Positions 31,151 through 42,903 of a stretch of DNA of 64,000 bases are shown here, piece after piece. Position numbers and translations under genes: made by a program. Positions within the stretch are counted from its first letter, which is position 1; the number at the start of each line of letters is the position of its first letter. The notes below the pieces were generated by a model. It saw nothing but the letters and a program-made list of their open reading frames with translations. It did no database searches and was not told the DNA's origin. Source of the stretch: Procambarus clarkii (Eukaryota; Arthropoda; Malacostraca; Decapoda; Cambaridae); the NCBI RefSeq assembly GCF_040958095.1, contig NC_091181.1, positions 30,778,029 through 30,842,028 on the forward strand. Direction: 5' to 3'.

Positions 31151-31659
31151 AGGCGGGATGTGAGGAGCTAGACCTCGGCCACTTCCCCGTAGCCACTACT
31201 GCGGCTTTCACGGCCGCGCCGACCCACTCCCCAATGGTCAACACACGCCCTGCACGTGTTTATTTGTTGACGTCAGCTGTGTTTGTTGTGCTTGCGTGAG
31301 TGGTGGTTGGTGCCACTTAGCAACCTCTCCGCCGCCTCCCGCCACACACCGCAGTATCCGCTTCCTCACCCCCCTGTAGCTCCCCGTTATGCTGTAGCTA
31401 CAGGCTACTGCAGCTACACTGTAGCAGCCTGCTACGATACTGTAGCAGGCTGCCACCATACTGTAGCAGGCTGCCACCATACTGTATAGCAGGCTTCCAC
31501 CATACTGTAGCAGTATGTGTATACATGTATGTGTATACATGTATTTGTAATACTAACAATTGTGTAACTAGCTTCACAAGATTGTCACTTGCTTAGCTAA
31601 ACGAACTATGGGGTTCAGTTCCTGAACCCACTATGTGACTCTGTAACCCTTTCCCTCAC

Positions 31660-31913
31660 CGCCCACGGGATGGGTATGGGGGTCCACCACCGCCCACGGG
31701 ATGGGTATGGGGTCCACCACCGCCCACGGGATGGGTATGGGGTCCACCACCGCCCACGGGATGGGTATGGGGTCCACCACCGCCCACGGGATGGGTATGG
31801 GGTCCACCACCGCCCACGGGATGGGTACGGGGTCCACCACCGCCCACGGGATGGCTATGGGGGTCCACCACCGCCCTCGGGATGGGTATGGGGTCCACCA
31901 CCGCCCACGGGAA
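31660..31913. repeat. 30-bp minisatellite, about 8 copies
   Basis: Exact 30-base periodicity of caccaccgcccacgggatgg plus gtatggggtc, with few substitutions. The right end is spliced onto a LINE-A fragment, suggesting that the array arose at a LINE insertion junction. Confidence 0.95.
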
Positions 31914-32025
31914 CGGGTGTTGAACAGTCTCGGGCCTCTGATGTTGATACAGTTCTCTCTCAGAGTACCTATTGAACCTCTGCTTTTGAACGGGGGTATT
32001 CTGCACATCCTGACATGCTTCCTAA
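31914..32025 (-). mobile_element. LINE-A C-terminal fragment
   Basis: The minus strand encodes MCRIPPFKSRGSIGTLRENC then INIRGPRLFNT, the same segment as at 10400-10490 (plus). Confidence 0.8.
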
Positions 32026-32164
32026 CCAGGTCGTGGGGTCGTTGACCTGTGAATCACTACAAGGTAATCATATGGTAAGGTAATCCGACATTGTTGCGTT
32101 GTTTACAAGTCATGATTATTCCCAGTGTTCAAGACAGAATGCGACAAACGCCTCCAAATAATAC

Positions 32165-32306
32165 CAGATCAATCAGGCTGTGATTCATACGTCAGGCTGC
32201 GAGCAGCCGTGTCCAACAGCCTGGTTGAGCAGACGACCAACCGGGAGGTGTGATCGGAGACCGGGCCGCGGGGTCGTTGCTCCCCGGAAGCTCCACAAGG
32301 TAGGAG
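32165..32306 (+). mobile_element. LINE-A 3' terminal fragment
   Basis: aatcaggctgtgattcatac, gcgagcagccgtgtccaaca, gaccgggccgcggggtcgtt and a gctccacaaggta end. About 100 bp to its right are short G- and C-runs (32382-32418). Confidence 0.8.
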
Positions 32307-32745
32307 TGTAGATGAAGGTTGGGCACGTGGGGGTCGCTGCCCTGACCCTAACTGTGTGTACCCAGCACGGTGAACTCCCAATTAGGGGGGGGGAGGGGCC
32401 AACCCCTCCCCCCCCCCACCTGCAACATGTGATGTAATTATAACTTGAGATCGTTGGAGCATCTTAACCACACTGTGGCTGAGTGCTCAAGCGTCCCACT
32501 CTACGGTATGTAGGGGGGACTACCAGTGTACCACAGTGTACCCGTCTCCCTGGACCACTACCGAGGGTACAGCAGCAATGTACCTGTGTTGCTGGACCAC
32601 TACTAAACTGGTGCTTAACTATCCTCAGAGAGGGTAGTTAAGCTTCTAGTACAGCAGAAGATACAAAAACTTCCCACGGCCTCGATACAAGTTCCACCAT
32701 ACATCCACCAGCTTACCACCCATGGACCTGGAGGCAGGGAGGCAG

Positions 32746-32747
<2 letters not shown>

Positions 32748-32786
<39 letters not shown>

Positions 32787-32985
32787 GGAGTGGTTGACAA
32801 ATGGAATGCATTAGGAAGTGATGTGGTGGAGGCTGACTCCATCCACAGTTTCAAATGTAGATACGATAGAGCCCAGTAGGCTCAGGAACCTGTACACCTG
32901 TTGATTGACAATTAAGAGGCGGGACTAAAGACCCAGAGCTCAACCCCCGCAAGCACAACTAGGCGAGTACAACTAGGTGAGCACA
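32748..32985 (+). mobile_element. CR1 3' end with flanking CA tract
   Basis: A (CA)n run (32748-32783) precedes CR1 coding VVDKWNALGSDVVEADSIHS (degenerate start) and FKCRYDRAQ. Then comes the 3' region gcgggactaaagacccagag and the duplicated end aggcgagtacaactaggtga. A short CA tract follows. Confidence 0.85.
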
Positions 32986-33381
32986 CACACACACCCAACT
33001 CGGAGGCAGGTGGGCTATGCTTGCAAGCATTTACTCAACTCTCCCATTTTACACAACTTTACCCCTGGCAAGTTTGTTCTGCCAACACTTGATTACAAGA
33101 GTGTCAGTTTTACCAACAGAGAGATGCCAGGGACGTGTTGGGCCGGCCGCCCGCTACACAGCCGGGCTCCAGCGGCTGTGTGCCCGCCCGCCCACCTGCC
33201 CCGCACTACACCATATTCTCGGAACAAAGGAAATAACCCAAAACTCATGACACCTGACTACAAATGAACACCACTTTTCCTTGGCTTTAGGAGAGGGGGA
33301 CTAAGACGAGCACAGCCGGCGGCCGCACCTCTCCACGACACAATACAGTGTTGAGCAGCGCCCCCAGTCGACCCCCACTGC

Positions 33382-33456
33382 ACCGCTCCTGTGCCAGGTA
33401 AGTCCACTACGGGCTCACCATAGCCCGTGCTACTTGGAACTTGTTCCGAGTAGCCT
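33382..33456 (+). mobile_element. micro-A retroposon with donor-bearing 5' part
   Basis: Includes cgctcctgtgccaggtaagt, then both hairpins (gctacttggaacttgttccg). The AAC tail is missing. Confidence 0.82.
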
Positions 33457-33534
33457 TCAACGTTCATTCATCAATGAATCAATGTCGATAACGTTGATTC
33501 GGCGTTGCTTTTAGATATTGTAGCCCACGGAACT

Positions 33535-33710
33535 CTTACAAACACCTCCGAAGAATACCTGATCAACCAGGCTGTGATTCATACGTCCGGGTGGGAGCAG
33601 GCGCCTCCAACAGCCTGGTTGACCAGACGAACAACCGGCAGCTGAGCCATGGTCGGAAGCCGGGCCGCGGGGCCGTTGATCCCCGGAAGCTACAGAAGGT
33701 GGCTGTCTAG
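33535..33710 (+). mobile_element. LINE-A 3' end
   Basis: Coding end KHLRRIPDQPGCDSYV-like (aacacctccgaagaatacct), then the GC-rich tail gccgggccgcggggccgttg. From 33711 to 34690 I see no supported exon. Confidence 0.75.
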
Positions 33711-34689
33711 TTTCACAAGGTAAAAAATAAGCGTCTTATCTAAATGTGTATCATACTGAGACCACCACAAGAGCAGGCGGGAGAGCGCCTCAGACCAGAT
33801 GGTTGTATAGATATACACACACAGTATAGTGGCCTTACCTTACCAGCTATACACACAGCGAAGACAATGCAGGCACAGACTCGTGCACCACCACCACCTG
33901 CAGTGCTGCAGGCTACACAACACTCACCATCAGTGCTCCTGAGAGAGCCACAGAGTTGAGTTGAGAGGTGTATAAACACTGCCTGACTAACACCAGTGTA
34001 ACGAGTGTGGCCATATGATCACACCTCAAAGATGATCAAGGTATGACGGGCACTGGCACTCCTTGTGCAGCCAACACCAGTACGGTCAGGTAGCAGCAAC
34101 ACACAAGCCCTTCATGGGAAGAGCAACACAAGCCCCACGGGTGGGGAAGATGCCACCCGGCACCACAGCAGGATCATTACACAGTACCATCATGGCACCA
34201 GTGTCACTCTGAGAGCGAGCACAGGTGCGTAAAGCTAACCTTGCCATTCACGTCCTTGGTCAGGGTCAAGGTCACAGGTGGGATGAAAGAGAGGGAGGAA
34301 GCTGTTAAGGGAGAGAGAGGGAGGGAGGGGGGTGCAGACTGAGGTAAAAACCGGTCTTCCTCATTCCTCCCTCCCTCCCTCCCTCCTACTAGGGCTGGTG
34401 TACGTGGGAGGGCGGGCAGGGGTGAGCGCACTCCATCGCAGAGGTAATACTGATCACCGAAGTGTTTCTAGCAAGCTTCGTTATGGTTTAATCCTGTGAA
34501 ACATTAACCTCTTCCCTCTCTTGACGTTCCCAGCGGCTAGTGCTGACGGTGGTCACCTTCTCTTGTCAGACATTTTGTTCCTCAAACGCTGTTATGTTCA
34601 CCGACACCACCACCCCCTCCCCCCCCCACCATGGTGAACTGTGGCTCTGTGTAGGTGTTGATCTGCTTACCCTTCCTCACATGTTCCAA

Positions 34690-34795
34690 CACCCGTTACC
34701 TGCACCCTTCCCAGCCCCTCCCCTGCACCCTTGCCAGCCCCTCCCCTGCACCCTTTCCAGCGCCTCCCCTGCACCCTTCCCAGCACCCAACCCCT
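34690..34795. repeat. Minisatellite (cagcccctcccctgcaccctt)
   Basis: About four diverged units of 21-23 bp directly before a GT microsatellite. Confidence 0.8.
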
Positions 34796-34799
34796 AATC

Positions 34800-34899
<100 letters not shown>

Positions 34900-35257
34900 T
34901 ACAACACCTCCCCCTACACATGATCTGCACCTCCTGCCTCAGTCCTAACACAACAAGGGGCCACAAGCTCCCATCTTGCATGCTGCAACATATATTCCAA
35001 AATTCATGCTCCAAATTGCAAGAGTAATGTGGGACTCAAGCCCGGGCCAGGATCTACACGACGAACAAGGACACGAATGCAATAAGACTCAATACAGATC
35101 ATCAACAAGACAGAAGGCTCCAGCCGCCACTCAACCAAACTTTACTGCAACTTTAAACTCACCACAAAAAGACATCTTAATTTTCAAGGTGCATTACTTG
35201 TTACACAGAAGCGGTTTGTGTTTGGGAGTCCATGACGGCGTACCCTGCACCCACCAG

Positions 35258-35727
35258 AGCGTGAGAGGTCGACCCCCCTGGGTGGTGCAGCGTGAGAGGT
35301 CGACCCCCCCCCCTGGGTGGTGCAGCGTGAGAGGTCGACCCCCCTGGGTGGTGCAGCGTGAGAGGTCGACCCCCCCCCTGGGTGGTGCAGCGTGAGAGGT
35401 CGACCCCCCCTGGGTGGTGCAGCGTGAGAGGTCGACCCCCCCCCCCTGGGTGGTGCAGCGTGAGAGGTCGACCCCCCCTGAGTGGAGGAGCGTGAGAGGT
35501 CGACCCCCCTGAGTGGAGGAGCGTGAGAGGTCGACCCCCCTGGGTGGAGGAGCGTGAGAGGTCGACCCCCCTGAGTGGAGGAGCATGAGAGGTCGACCCC
35601 CTGAGTGGAGGAGCGTGAGAGGTCGACCCCCCTGAGTGGAGGAGCGTGAGAGGTCGACCCCCTGAGTGGAGGAGCGTGAGAGGTCGACCCCCCTGAGTGG
35701 AGGAGCGTGAGAGGTCGACCCCCCTAA
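35258..35727. repeat. About 31-bp minisatellite with variable C runs
   Basis: About 15 units of gcgtgagaggtcgaccccc plus either tgggtggtgca (left half) or tgagtggagga (right half). The C run varies from 5 to about 9, so the unit length and all reading frames drift. Confidence 0.95.
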
Positions 35728-35910
35728 AATTAGGAACATTGCAAAGACAAATATATCTAATGAGAATCGGATGATGTAGAAACACTACAGGACGATATAA
35801 ACAAATATTATGATAAGCATATTAGTACATGCAATTCGAATGTTTACAAAATTAAGGTTCTAATATTGGAATATAAAAAAAAGAGAGGGAGCAACTGTCA
35901 ATCTACTGGG

Positions 35911-35914
<4 letters not shown>

Positions 35915-35980
<66 letters not shown>

Positions 35981-36135
35981 GTACTCAGTTGCGTTTGCGG
36001 GGGTTGAGCTCTGGCTCTTCGGTCCCGCCTCTCAACTGTCAATCAACTGTGTACTGTGTGTGTTTACTAGTTGTGTTTTTACGGGGGTTGAGCTTTGCTC
36101 TTTCGGCCCGCCTCTCAACTGTCAATCAACTGTTT
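35915..36135 (-). mobile_element. GT tract with two tandem CR1 3' ends
   Basis: GT microsatellite 35915-35972, then two successive partial CR1 3' ends, each with a gggggttgagct block and cgcctctcaactgtcaatca (35985-36050 and 36072-36130). The second begins inside the first's end. Confidence 0.82.
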
Positions 36136-36170
36136 ACTATTTTTTTTTTCCACACCACACACACACACAC

Positions 36171-36342
36171 CCCAGGAAGCAGCCCGTGATAGCTGACTAA
36201 CTCCCAGGTACCTATTTACTGCTAGGTAACAGGGGCATTCAGGGTGAAAGAAACTTTGCCCATTTGTTTCTGCCTCGTGCGGGAATCGAACCCGCGCCAC
36301 AGAATTACGAATCCTGCGCGCTATCCACCAGGCTACGAGGGT
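36171..36342 (-). mobile_element. S2 SINE lacking its 3' tail
   Basis: cccaggaagcagcccgtgat, gcgggaatcgaacccgcgcc and ctatccaccaggctacgagg show the body and the tRNA-like head (minus strand). The LINE-like tail is replaced by a CA run. Confidence 0.82.
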
Positions 36343-36524
36343 GTGTGTGCGCGCGCACGCGCGTGCATGCTCCACCCCACGATCCCCAATACCTCGTGCC
36401 AACGACCACACACAGGTGCCTGTGGTGTCAACGACCACAAATGCTCAAAATGGAAATCTACCAAGTTGCGAGCGTCCATGACTAAGCTCAGCCTAATGAT
36501 CGCGAATAACGTGACACGCGCACG

Positions 36525-36935
<411 letters not shown>

Positions 36936-37548
36936 GAATCAGTCTCGGTGAAACCTCTCTTGGGCCTCTCTGTCCCGGCCAACGACTGTGTCACTGTTCT
37001 CTCTACTCGCCCATGGACACGAAGAACAAGAAAGCGTTCTAAAATGTTCTACAAGTTCTTCTATATTAATCACATACTATGCTCATATAGCTGGTAAATT
37101 TCAAAAGGTTCAGTGATACTTTCCACACCTGGTAATTGTCATGTCCACACTGTAATGATAATTTACATTTTCCAATGGTCATTTTCACAATTGTTAATTA
37201 GTACTTACTTACACACACAAATATCAATCATATGAATGAAATATTCATATCAATCATGAATGAAATATCACTTATCAATCATGAATGAAATGTCACTTGT
37301 CAATCATGAATGAAGTATTAAGAATGTCAGGACAAATATAGGGGCACAAAATCTTCTCCAAACACGGAGAAACGCCTTAAAAGAGACATTCTAAACTGAA
37401 TGACCTCGCCCCATTTGTATTGAAGAACTTCACTTTGTCCACTATATTAAACTCGTGTTTACAACTGTACAACTATCACTAATTACCTTCCATTCACGCA
37501 CTGTCTCCGTGAAAGGCGGCCAGCGGCCCAGGAAGAATCCCTGAGGGC
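36936..37548. other. No gene recognised
   Basis: AT-rich unique DNA with a threefold short direct repeat of atcatgaatgaaat near 37250-37320. Confidence 0.4.
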
Positions 37549-37632
37549 CCCTGGGTCATCCCTGAGAGCCCCTGGGTCTTCCCTGAGGGCCCCTGGGTCT
37601 TCCCTGAGGGCCCCTGGGTCTTCCCTGAGGGG
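37549..37632. repeat. Short minisatellite (cctgagggcccctgggtctt)
   Basis: About four copies of a 22-bp unit. On the minus strand it reads as a repeating GPSGKTQ-like peptide, without further support. Confidence 0.85.
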
Positions 37633-37907
37633 CCTTCCTGACACATCAATGGCCCCCTCTCCTCCTCCTCCCCCATATGAATAGTCTGCCTTCCCCAGAG
37701 TGGGCTCCGCGGCGCCCTGACCGTTTACGGAATTACCCTGGTCGCCGGGGTATTGTGCACAACAATATCCCGGTAATTCAATCTCCCCCCACATGTAGTC
37801 GGGACAGGAAGCTCTTTCAGGGCGTCTTAACGCACGCACACGCACGCACACGCACGCGCACGCACACACACACGCGCGCGCACACACACCTCACTCGCAT
37901 CAATCAC

Positions 37908-37991
37908 ACCTGTTGATTGACGGTTGAGAGGCGGGACCAAAGAGCCAGAGCTCAACCCCCGCAAACACAACTAGGTGAGTACAACTAGGTG

Positions 37992-38038
<47 letters not shown>
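37908..38038 (+). mobile_element. CR1 3' end with CA microsatellite tail
   Basis: cgggaccaaagagccagagc, then a tandem aactaggtgagtac duplication, then (CA)n at 37991-38038. It is the cleanest example of the LINE 3' end grading into a microsatellite. Confidence 0.9.
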
Positions 38039-38041
<3 letters not shown>

Positions 38042-38580
38042 CCTCAGAGGGCCTCGCGGCTCACACAGTGGGAGACAGGTGGTGGACAGTGTAAGAGGCA
38101 GGCGTGGGTGCTGTCGGGTGGGTGGGTGGGTGGGCGCGCCACAGAGAACCAGCCAAGGTGAGCAACATTCTTGCTTGCACTGAAGGAAGAACACTGTGGT
38201 CGTCACCCCCGCCCCCTCCCCCCCCCCTGCCCACTACAAACACAAAAACAGTGTTGTGAGAATACTGGTACAATACCCCAAGACCCACACACAACAGCCA
38301 AGGGGCGGGTGTACGACCCAGCGAGGCTGCCTCCAGGAGGCCATCTGGGTCACCCCTAAGTCAACGCTCCTGAGGGTGACTCCCCCAGCAGCGTTCACTC
38401 CACGCTGCCTGTCAACGCCACCACATGGAACTGATACAATCTTCCAGGCTGTTGCTATTCTCTCACACCGTGCCAACCTGTCATATATATATAACGCTCG
38501 TGGCACTTTAATGTGTCGCAGGGGCGATGCTATCGACCACAGCGTCAAAATCTCGGTGCCCTGGGAAGCTAAATACACTG

Positions 38581-38624
38581 CAATAGTAACGCAAGCTCAC
38601 AGTAGGGTGCTTGCGTTACTATTG
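38581..38624. repeat. 15-bp perfect hairpin
   Basis: caatagtaacgcaag pairs with cttgcgttactattg around 14 nt. The right arm is partly repeated once more just after it (ttacgttactattgttac). Confidence 0.85.
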
Positions 38625-38754
38625 TTACGTTACTATTGTTACGGCCCAAGGAGGCGGTTCACCCCAGCATGGAAAGTCAGTAGGTAATATAAACGCGTTG
38701 AAGTAACTATCCAAGGAGAGACACGTCGCTGTATTACTCAAGATACACATAATT

Positions 38755-39600
38755 TTATTTTTTTTTTAATTTTGCCCCGAGGGGCGAGTTTATTGGGCAG
38801 CGCCACTCATCCTGTGAGTGGACACACCGCCATAGCAGCATGTATAACACTCCCCAATAGGAAGAAAACCCGCTGGGTTGGTCATCCTGTCACTTGTACC
38901 CAGACACAGCTGGGACTTGCTTAGCTGTCTCAAGTGAACAGATTATCAAACAAAAAGATTAACATTCGTCAACCTTTAAAATCTTACGTTATCTTGCGGG
39001 TGCAAAATGGGGGGAATCTTTTAAGAACAGTATCTATATTTGACCAATAGTGTTTAACTAACTCAAATAATGTGGGGTTTATTATTCTACACATATTTCT
39101 AATGACTTTTGGATGTCCACACTCTCAGATAGTGGTCAAGGCGGTGTCTGTCATTCTCATCACAGATTCTGTAACTCCGTTGCTCAACTATTGGTTCCAT
39201 TCCGAATCTCAATGGATATTTGTATCCAAGACGGATTCTTGCTATTACTGATTCTCTCCCGCATCCACCTCCTCTTCGTCCATAATGATTGGGATTGCCA
39301 GCTGCAACCATGTTGTACCAGCGTACAGATTCACTGATTTTTTGTTCTATCCTCCTTTCCTCAGCAACCTTGTTACGGTGACATTGCCTGACAATATCTC
39401 TAATTTGTAGCGGAGTCTTGGGTATGAAGTGCTCAATGTGGTCTCCTTCAGCAGCCAGCACATCTGCTCGTTCATTTCCACAGATTCCAACATGGGAGGG
39501 GATCCACAGAAACTTGACGACTCTTCCTTGATTGGTAAGTACTCTCACCGCTCTCTTGATCACACAATATGAGGGATTATGTGATGATTGAGGTTTACTT
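38755..39600 (-). pseudogene. I/Jockey-type LINE: RNase H, zinc knuckle, 3' UTR
   Basis: The minus-strand open frame 39563-39099 encodes VVKFLWIPSHVGICGNERAD then VLAAEG, the C-terminal part of an RNase H domain with its conserved WIPSHVGI.GNE.AD motif. A downstream ICDENDRHRLDHYL block resembles the usual zinc-knuckle region, though a normal cysteine is replaced (W). The 3' untranslated region ends in an A-rich run (minus) at 38755-38770. The RT part is missing, so this is a 5'-truncated insertion. Confidence 0.85.
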
Positions 39601-39790
39601 TTGAGGTGATGAGGTGATTGAGGTTTACTTTAAACAAATTTACTTAATACTATTTTAATGTAACATGTATACAAGACCAATACTTTCTGAAGTCTGACCA
39701 GAGGAAGACGACAACACTTAACTAGGCCAGTGAGTTGGAACATTTGCGTCCAGCCACGACAAGGACGCAAGTGTTCCGCCATGCCCACAG

Positions 39791-39942
39791 GCCTCCCCCC
39801 GCGTAGACCTCACAAGCCGAGGACGATCGCACCTGCAGGGGCGCACCTGGTTCCGATCCATGGACCGTAACCAGGAGACGCATGTACAGGCCATCCTAGC
39901 CCCCGGACAGGAGAAATTTGGGGCTGTGAGTGCGAGGGTCCT
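39791..39942 (+). CDS. Candidate exon, unknown protein
   Basis: A plus-strand open stretch after cccacag and before GGTCCT|GTGAGT. It encodes LTSRGRSHLQGRTWFRSMDR, then NQETHVQAILAPGQEKFGAV and SARVL. The second half looks like real protein (varied, amphipathic), but I recognise no family. The pyrimidine tract before the acceptor is weak. Confidence 0.35.
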
Positions 39943-39967
39943 GTGAGTACCGAATACTGTAACTGAC

Positions 39968-40140
39968 TGATTGATGAAGATTAAGCCACCCAAGAGATGG
40001 CACGGGCATGAATAACCCTTGTTGTTTAAGATTCAGCTACTGGGAACAAAACGCTCCAAGTAGCACGGGCTATGGTGAGCCCGTAGTGCACTTACCTGGC
40101 ACAGGAACGGGGCTAACTTGTGTCTGAATAACCCGTAAGG
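39968..40140 (-). mobile_element. micro-B retroposon, interrupted by micro-A
   Basis: Tail side gattgatgaagattaagcca, hairpin and cgggcatgaataaccc (to 40018), continuing with cccgtaagggg after 40134. The insert between them is the micro-A copy below. Confidence 0.82.
40019..40124 (-). mobile_element. micro-A retroposon nested in micro-B
   Basis: 106 bp flanked by tgaataaccc (40009-40018 and 40125-40134). It includes the donor-bearing end (acttacctggcacaggaacg on the plus strand). Removing it restores a normal micro-B core. Confidence 0.9.
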
Positions 40141-40734
40141 GGTCCTGTAATATAGGCAGAGGTGTAATGTATGGTGAATGTCGTAGATGGTGGTGGTAAC
40201 GGAGGTTGTGGTAGTAATGGTGTTGATGGATGGTGATGGGGGGCCTCCATTATAACACGGGGGAGAAAGCACGCCATCTGCACTACTGGGACTTGGACTG
40301 CAGACTTCAGTACAGGCGAGGCAGCGTCTGCACGCCGGCACTGCGCCCGCCATAACCACCATTGGCACCCGAGTAATGAGATATGGGGGTACGAGCAGTA
40401 GCAGCGGGGGATGGTGGCATTTCCTGGGCAGGCAGCTAGGCGCTGGGAAGGTGGTGGCAGGACCCGCTAGGCACGACTAATTGCCTGTCCTCTCCACCAG
40501 GCCCACACACCTCCCACAGTAACCGGTTTGCCTCCGCCCACCTGCCACTCCGCTCCCGAATATCCATGACAACCAGGGGAGAGGTTGATCACGTTACCGG
40601 AGTGCACCGGGTGACCTGGAGGTGCACCGGGTGACCAAGGGTGCACCGGGTAACCGGGAGGTGCACCGGGTAAGAGGACCATCCACCGGTCAGGGTAACA
40701 CAGGACCTTCACCAGAGGCCGGATCCAACAACCA

Positions 40735-40960
40735 TTTAAACATCTACTTACGAACCAGTACATCTTCTCTCATACCCTTGGCGGCTTTGATGACATTTAT
40801 TAAACAGTTTACCAGCATCTAAACTCCCCTTCAGTTGTTGTTATTGTTGTTGTAAACAGCCTCCAAGTCCTCCTGAGCTCGTAAACTGTTTAATAGATGT
40901 AAACAAACCCGCCAAAGGTTGACAATAGATACACAGGTCCGAAAGTACTTGGTGGCAAAG
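40735..40960. mobile_element. MITE, diverged copy
   Basis: Shares cttacgaaccagtacatctt, ggcggctttgatgacattta and attaaacagt with the MITE at 9946, and the mirrored right half. Terminal bases are lost. To its left (40600-40675) are several copies of ggtgcaccgggt. Confidence 0.75.
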
Positions 40961-41041
40961 CCCTGTGGATTGATCAAGTTTATTTACGAGTCCAGGTCGA
41001 TGACCACTAACACGGCGACTTGGTGCACACTCCAGGAAGAC

Positions 41042-41215
41042 AGGCGACGAGTCACAATAACGTGGCTAAAGTATGATGACCAGACCACACACTAGAATGT
41101 GAAGGGACGACGACGTTTCGGTCCGTCCTGGACCATTCTCAAGTCGATTGTGAGAAAGGTCCAGGACGAACCGAAACGTCGTCGTCCCTTCACATTCTAG
41201 TGTGTGGTCTGGTCA
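41042..41215 (+). mobile_element. FB foldback element with TSD
   Basis: Flanked by tccaggaagac (41031-41041 and 41216-41226). Leader gcgacgagtcacaataacgt, arms differing from other copies at the NN of agaaNNtgaaggg (here TG, matched by CA on the right arm). Confidence 0.9.
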
Positions 41216-41499
41216 TCCAGGAAGACGTTCACAAGGACCACTAACACCGTGACTCACTGGGCCAGCTGTCATCTTACCCCGCTGACACACAGCCACCACC
41301 ACCGGCTACCAGGAGGTGTGTGTGTTGTGTGTGGCAATACCACCATTACTCGGTGCTTTATTGTGGCCCGCTCGGTTACTCCCTGACAAGCGGACACAAT
41401 TTTCTGTAATGATTGAGCAACAAGAAGCAGAAACTGCCGTCCTGGGCGGCATCCCCCCCCCCTCCCCCTCCCTCCCTCCCAGTAAGTAAAAGTGGAAGA

Positions 41500-41672
41500 G
41501 GTGAAGGAGTATTGCTCCTTAAAGGAGTATTACAAGGCGGTGAAGGAGTATTCCTCCTTGAAGGAGTATACATTACAAGGCGGTGAAGGAGTATTCCTCC
41601 TTGAAGGAGTATACATTACAAGGCGGTGAAGGAGTATTCCTCCTTGAAGGAGTATACATTACAAGGCGATGT
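41500..41672. repeat. 43-bp palindromic minisatellite
   Basis: About 3.5 units built from gaaggagtattcctccttga and aggagtatacattacaagg. Each unit contains an aaggag/ctcctt inverted repeat. Confidence 0.88.
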
Positions 41673-42750
41673 AATATTAGTAAAATCAGTAACGTGTAAT
41701 TTTTTGTTTATTCTTCTTCAAAGTTTTCAAGAGCTTAATAGCTTCTCTGTTGTCCATAGAGATTCCTTAATTAAATCTCTGTCGGGGATTCCTACTGGGA
41801 CTCGTCTCAATAGTACAGTGGTAGCGATTTAGCTTCACGGTTGTGTGGTCAACGGCTCGAGTCTCTTAGTGCCCAAGTAAATTATTATTTTATTTTCATG
41901 AGTGTGGTTGACAATATTATATATTGATTGTCAACCACACTTTGTTGATATATATCAGAGAGAGAGAGAGAGAGTGAGGGAGGGAAGGGGGAGGGGCGGA
42001 GAGTGAGAGGGGGGGGGGGAGGGGGGGGCGGAGAGTGAGAGGTAAGCAAGGTGGGGACACTGGTGAGACACACACCGTGGGGGACTGGACTTTCCCCCAT
42101 GCACTGGACCTTGAGCACTAGTGGTCATCACCACCGCCTCCCCCACCCCTCGCCCACGTTCAAGCCTTCAACACGTCAAATGACCGTTAATTAAGGATTG
42201 ACACCAATCACACAGCGCCACACTTCAACAACCACACGAAAAACCGACTCAATAGTTTCTAGAACCCAAAATCCCCACCTCCCACCCCACCACCCTCCAC
42301 ACACACACACACACACACTTGTCTTAGGGAGAGACCGAGTCCTGCCGACCAAAGTACAGGTAATTTCCCACACTGGTGAGAACTGGAGCAAATCACGCCA
42401 CCGAGCGGTGGTCCAGTGCCTAAGGGGGAGAGGTGGTGGGGAGAGGTAGTATACCCGTGTGTAACGAGGTTCCCAAACAACCGGAAGACCGGCAAACTAT
42501 CACACAGTCGTTATAACCCCTTTCACCGTTTCATTTCTCAGGTTCCCCGGCACAAGTCTCCACTAATCTCCGCAATGGTAATTGTTGATATGTTGTGTCT
42601 TTATCCGGCAGGGCGTCACGCCTCTCCCGCGCAAAGCTCCAAGTCAGCCTCAGACACCATGGGCCGCGGTCATCACGCAGCTGCCCCGAACTACTGGGGA
42701 AAGTTATTTCTGGGATCGTTCTTGGTGGCATTGGTACACCAGACTTCTGT
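41673..42750. other. Mostly unique, no supported gene
   Basis: Contains a GA-rich purine tract (41957-42040) and a short CA run (42298-42318). A plus-strand open frame (42416-42841) runs into the next minisatellite and includes PNYWGKLFLGSFLVALVHQT, a hydrophobic stretch, but has no homologue I recognise. Confidence 0.4.
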
Positions 42751-42903
42751 ATATCCATACACCAGGCGTGTGTATGACCAGTACACCCATACACCAGGCG
42801 GGTGTATGACCAGTACACCCATACACCAGGTGTGTGTATGACCAGTACACCCATACACCAGGCGGGTGTATGACCAGTACACCCATACACCAGGTGTGTG
42901 TAT
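42750..42903. repeat. 32-bp hairpin-forming minisatellite
   Basis: About five units of catacaccaggcgggtgtat plus gaccagtacacc, with catacacc/ggtgtatg as inverted repeats in each unit. Two alternating variants (aggcgg, aggtgt) occur. Confidence 0.92.

Noticed and set aside
34203..34275. Minus-strand VTLTLTKDVNGKV resembling the start of a PDZ domain
   Set aside because: Only about 13 residues, no acceptor in a proper position and a weak donor.
35194..35785. Two long minus-strand frames across the 31-bp repeat
   Set aside because: Low-complexity translation; the C runs shift frame between units.
42416..42841. 141-codon plus-strand frame with a hydrophobic segment
   Set aside because: It runs into the 32-bp minisatellite, no start context or homologue is recognised, and overlapping frames are equally open.
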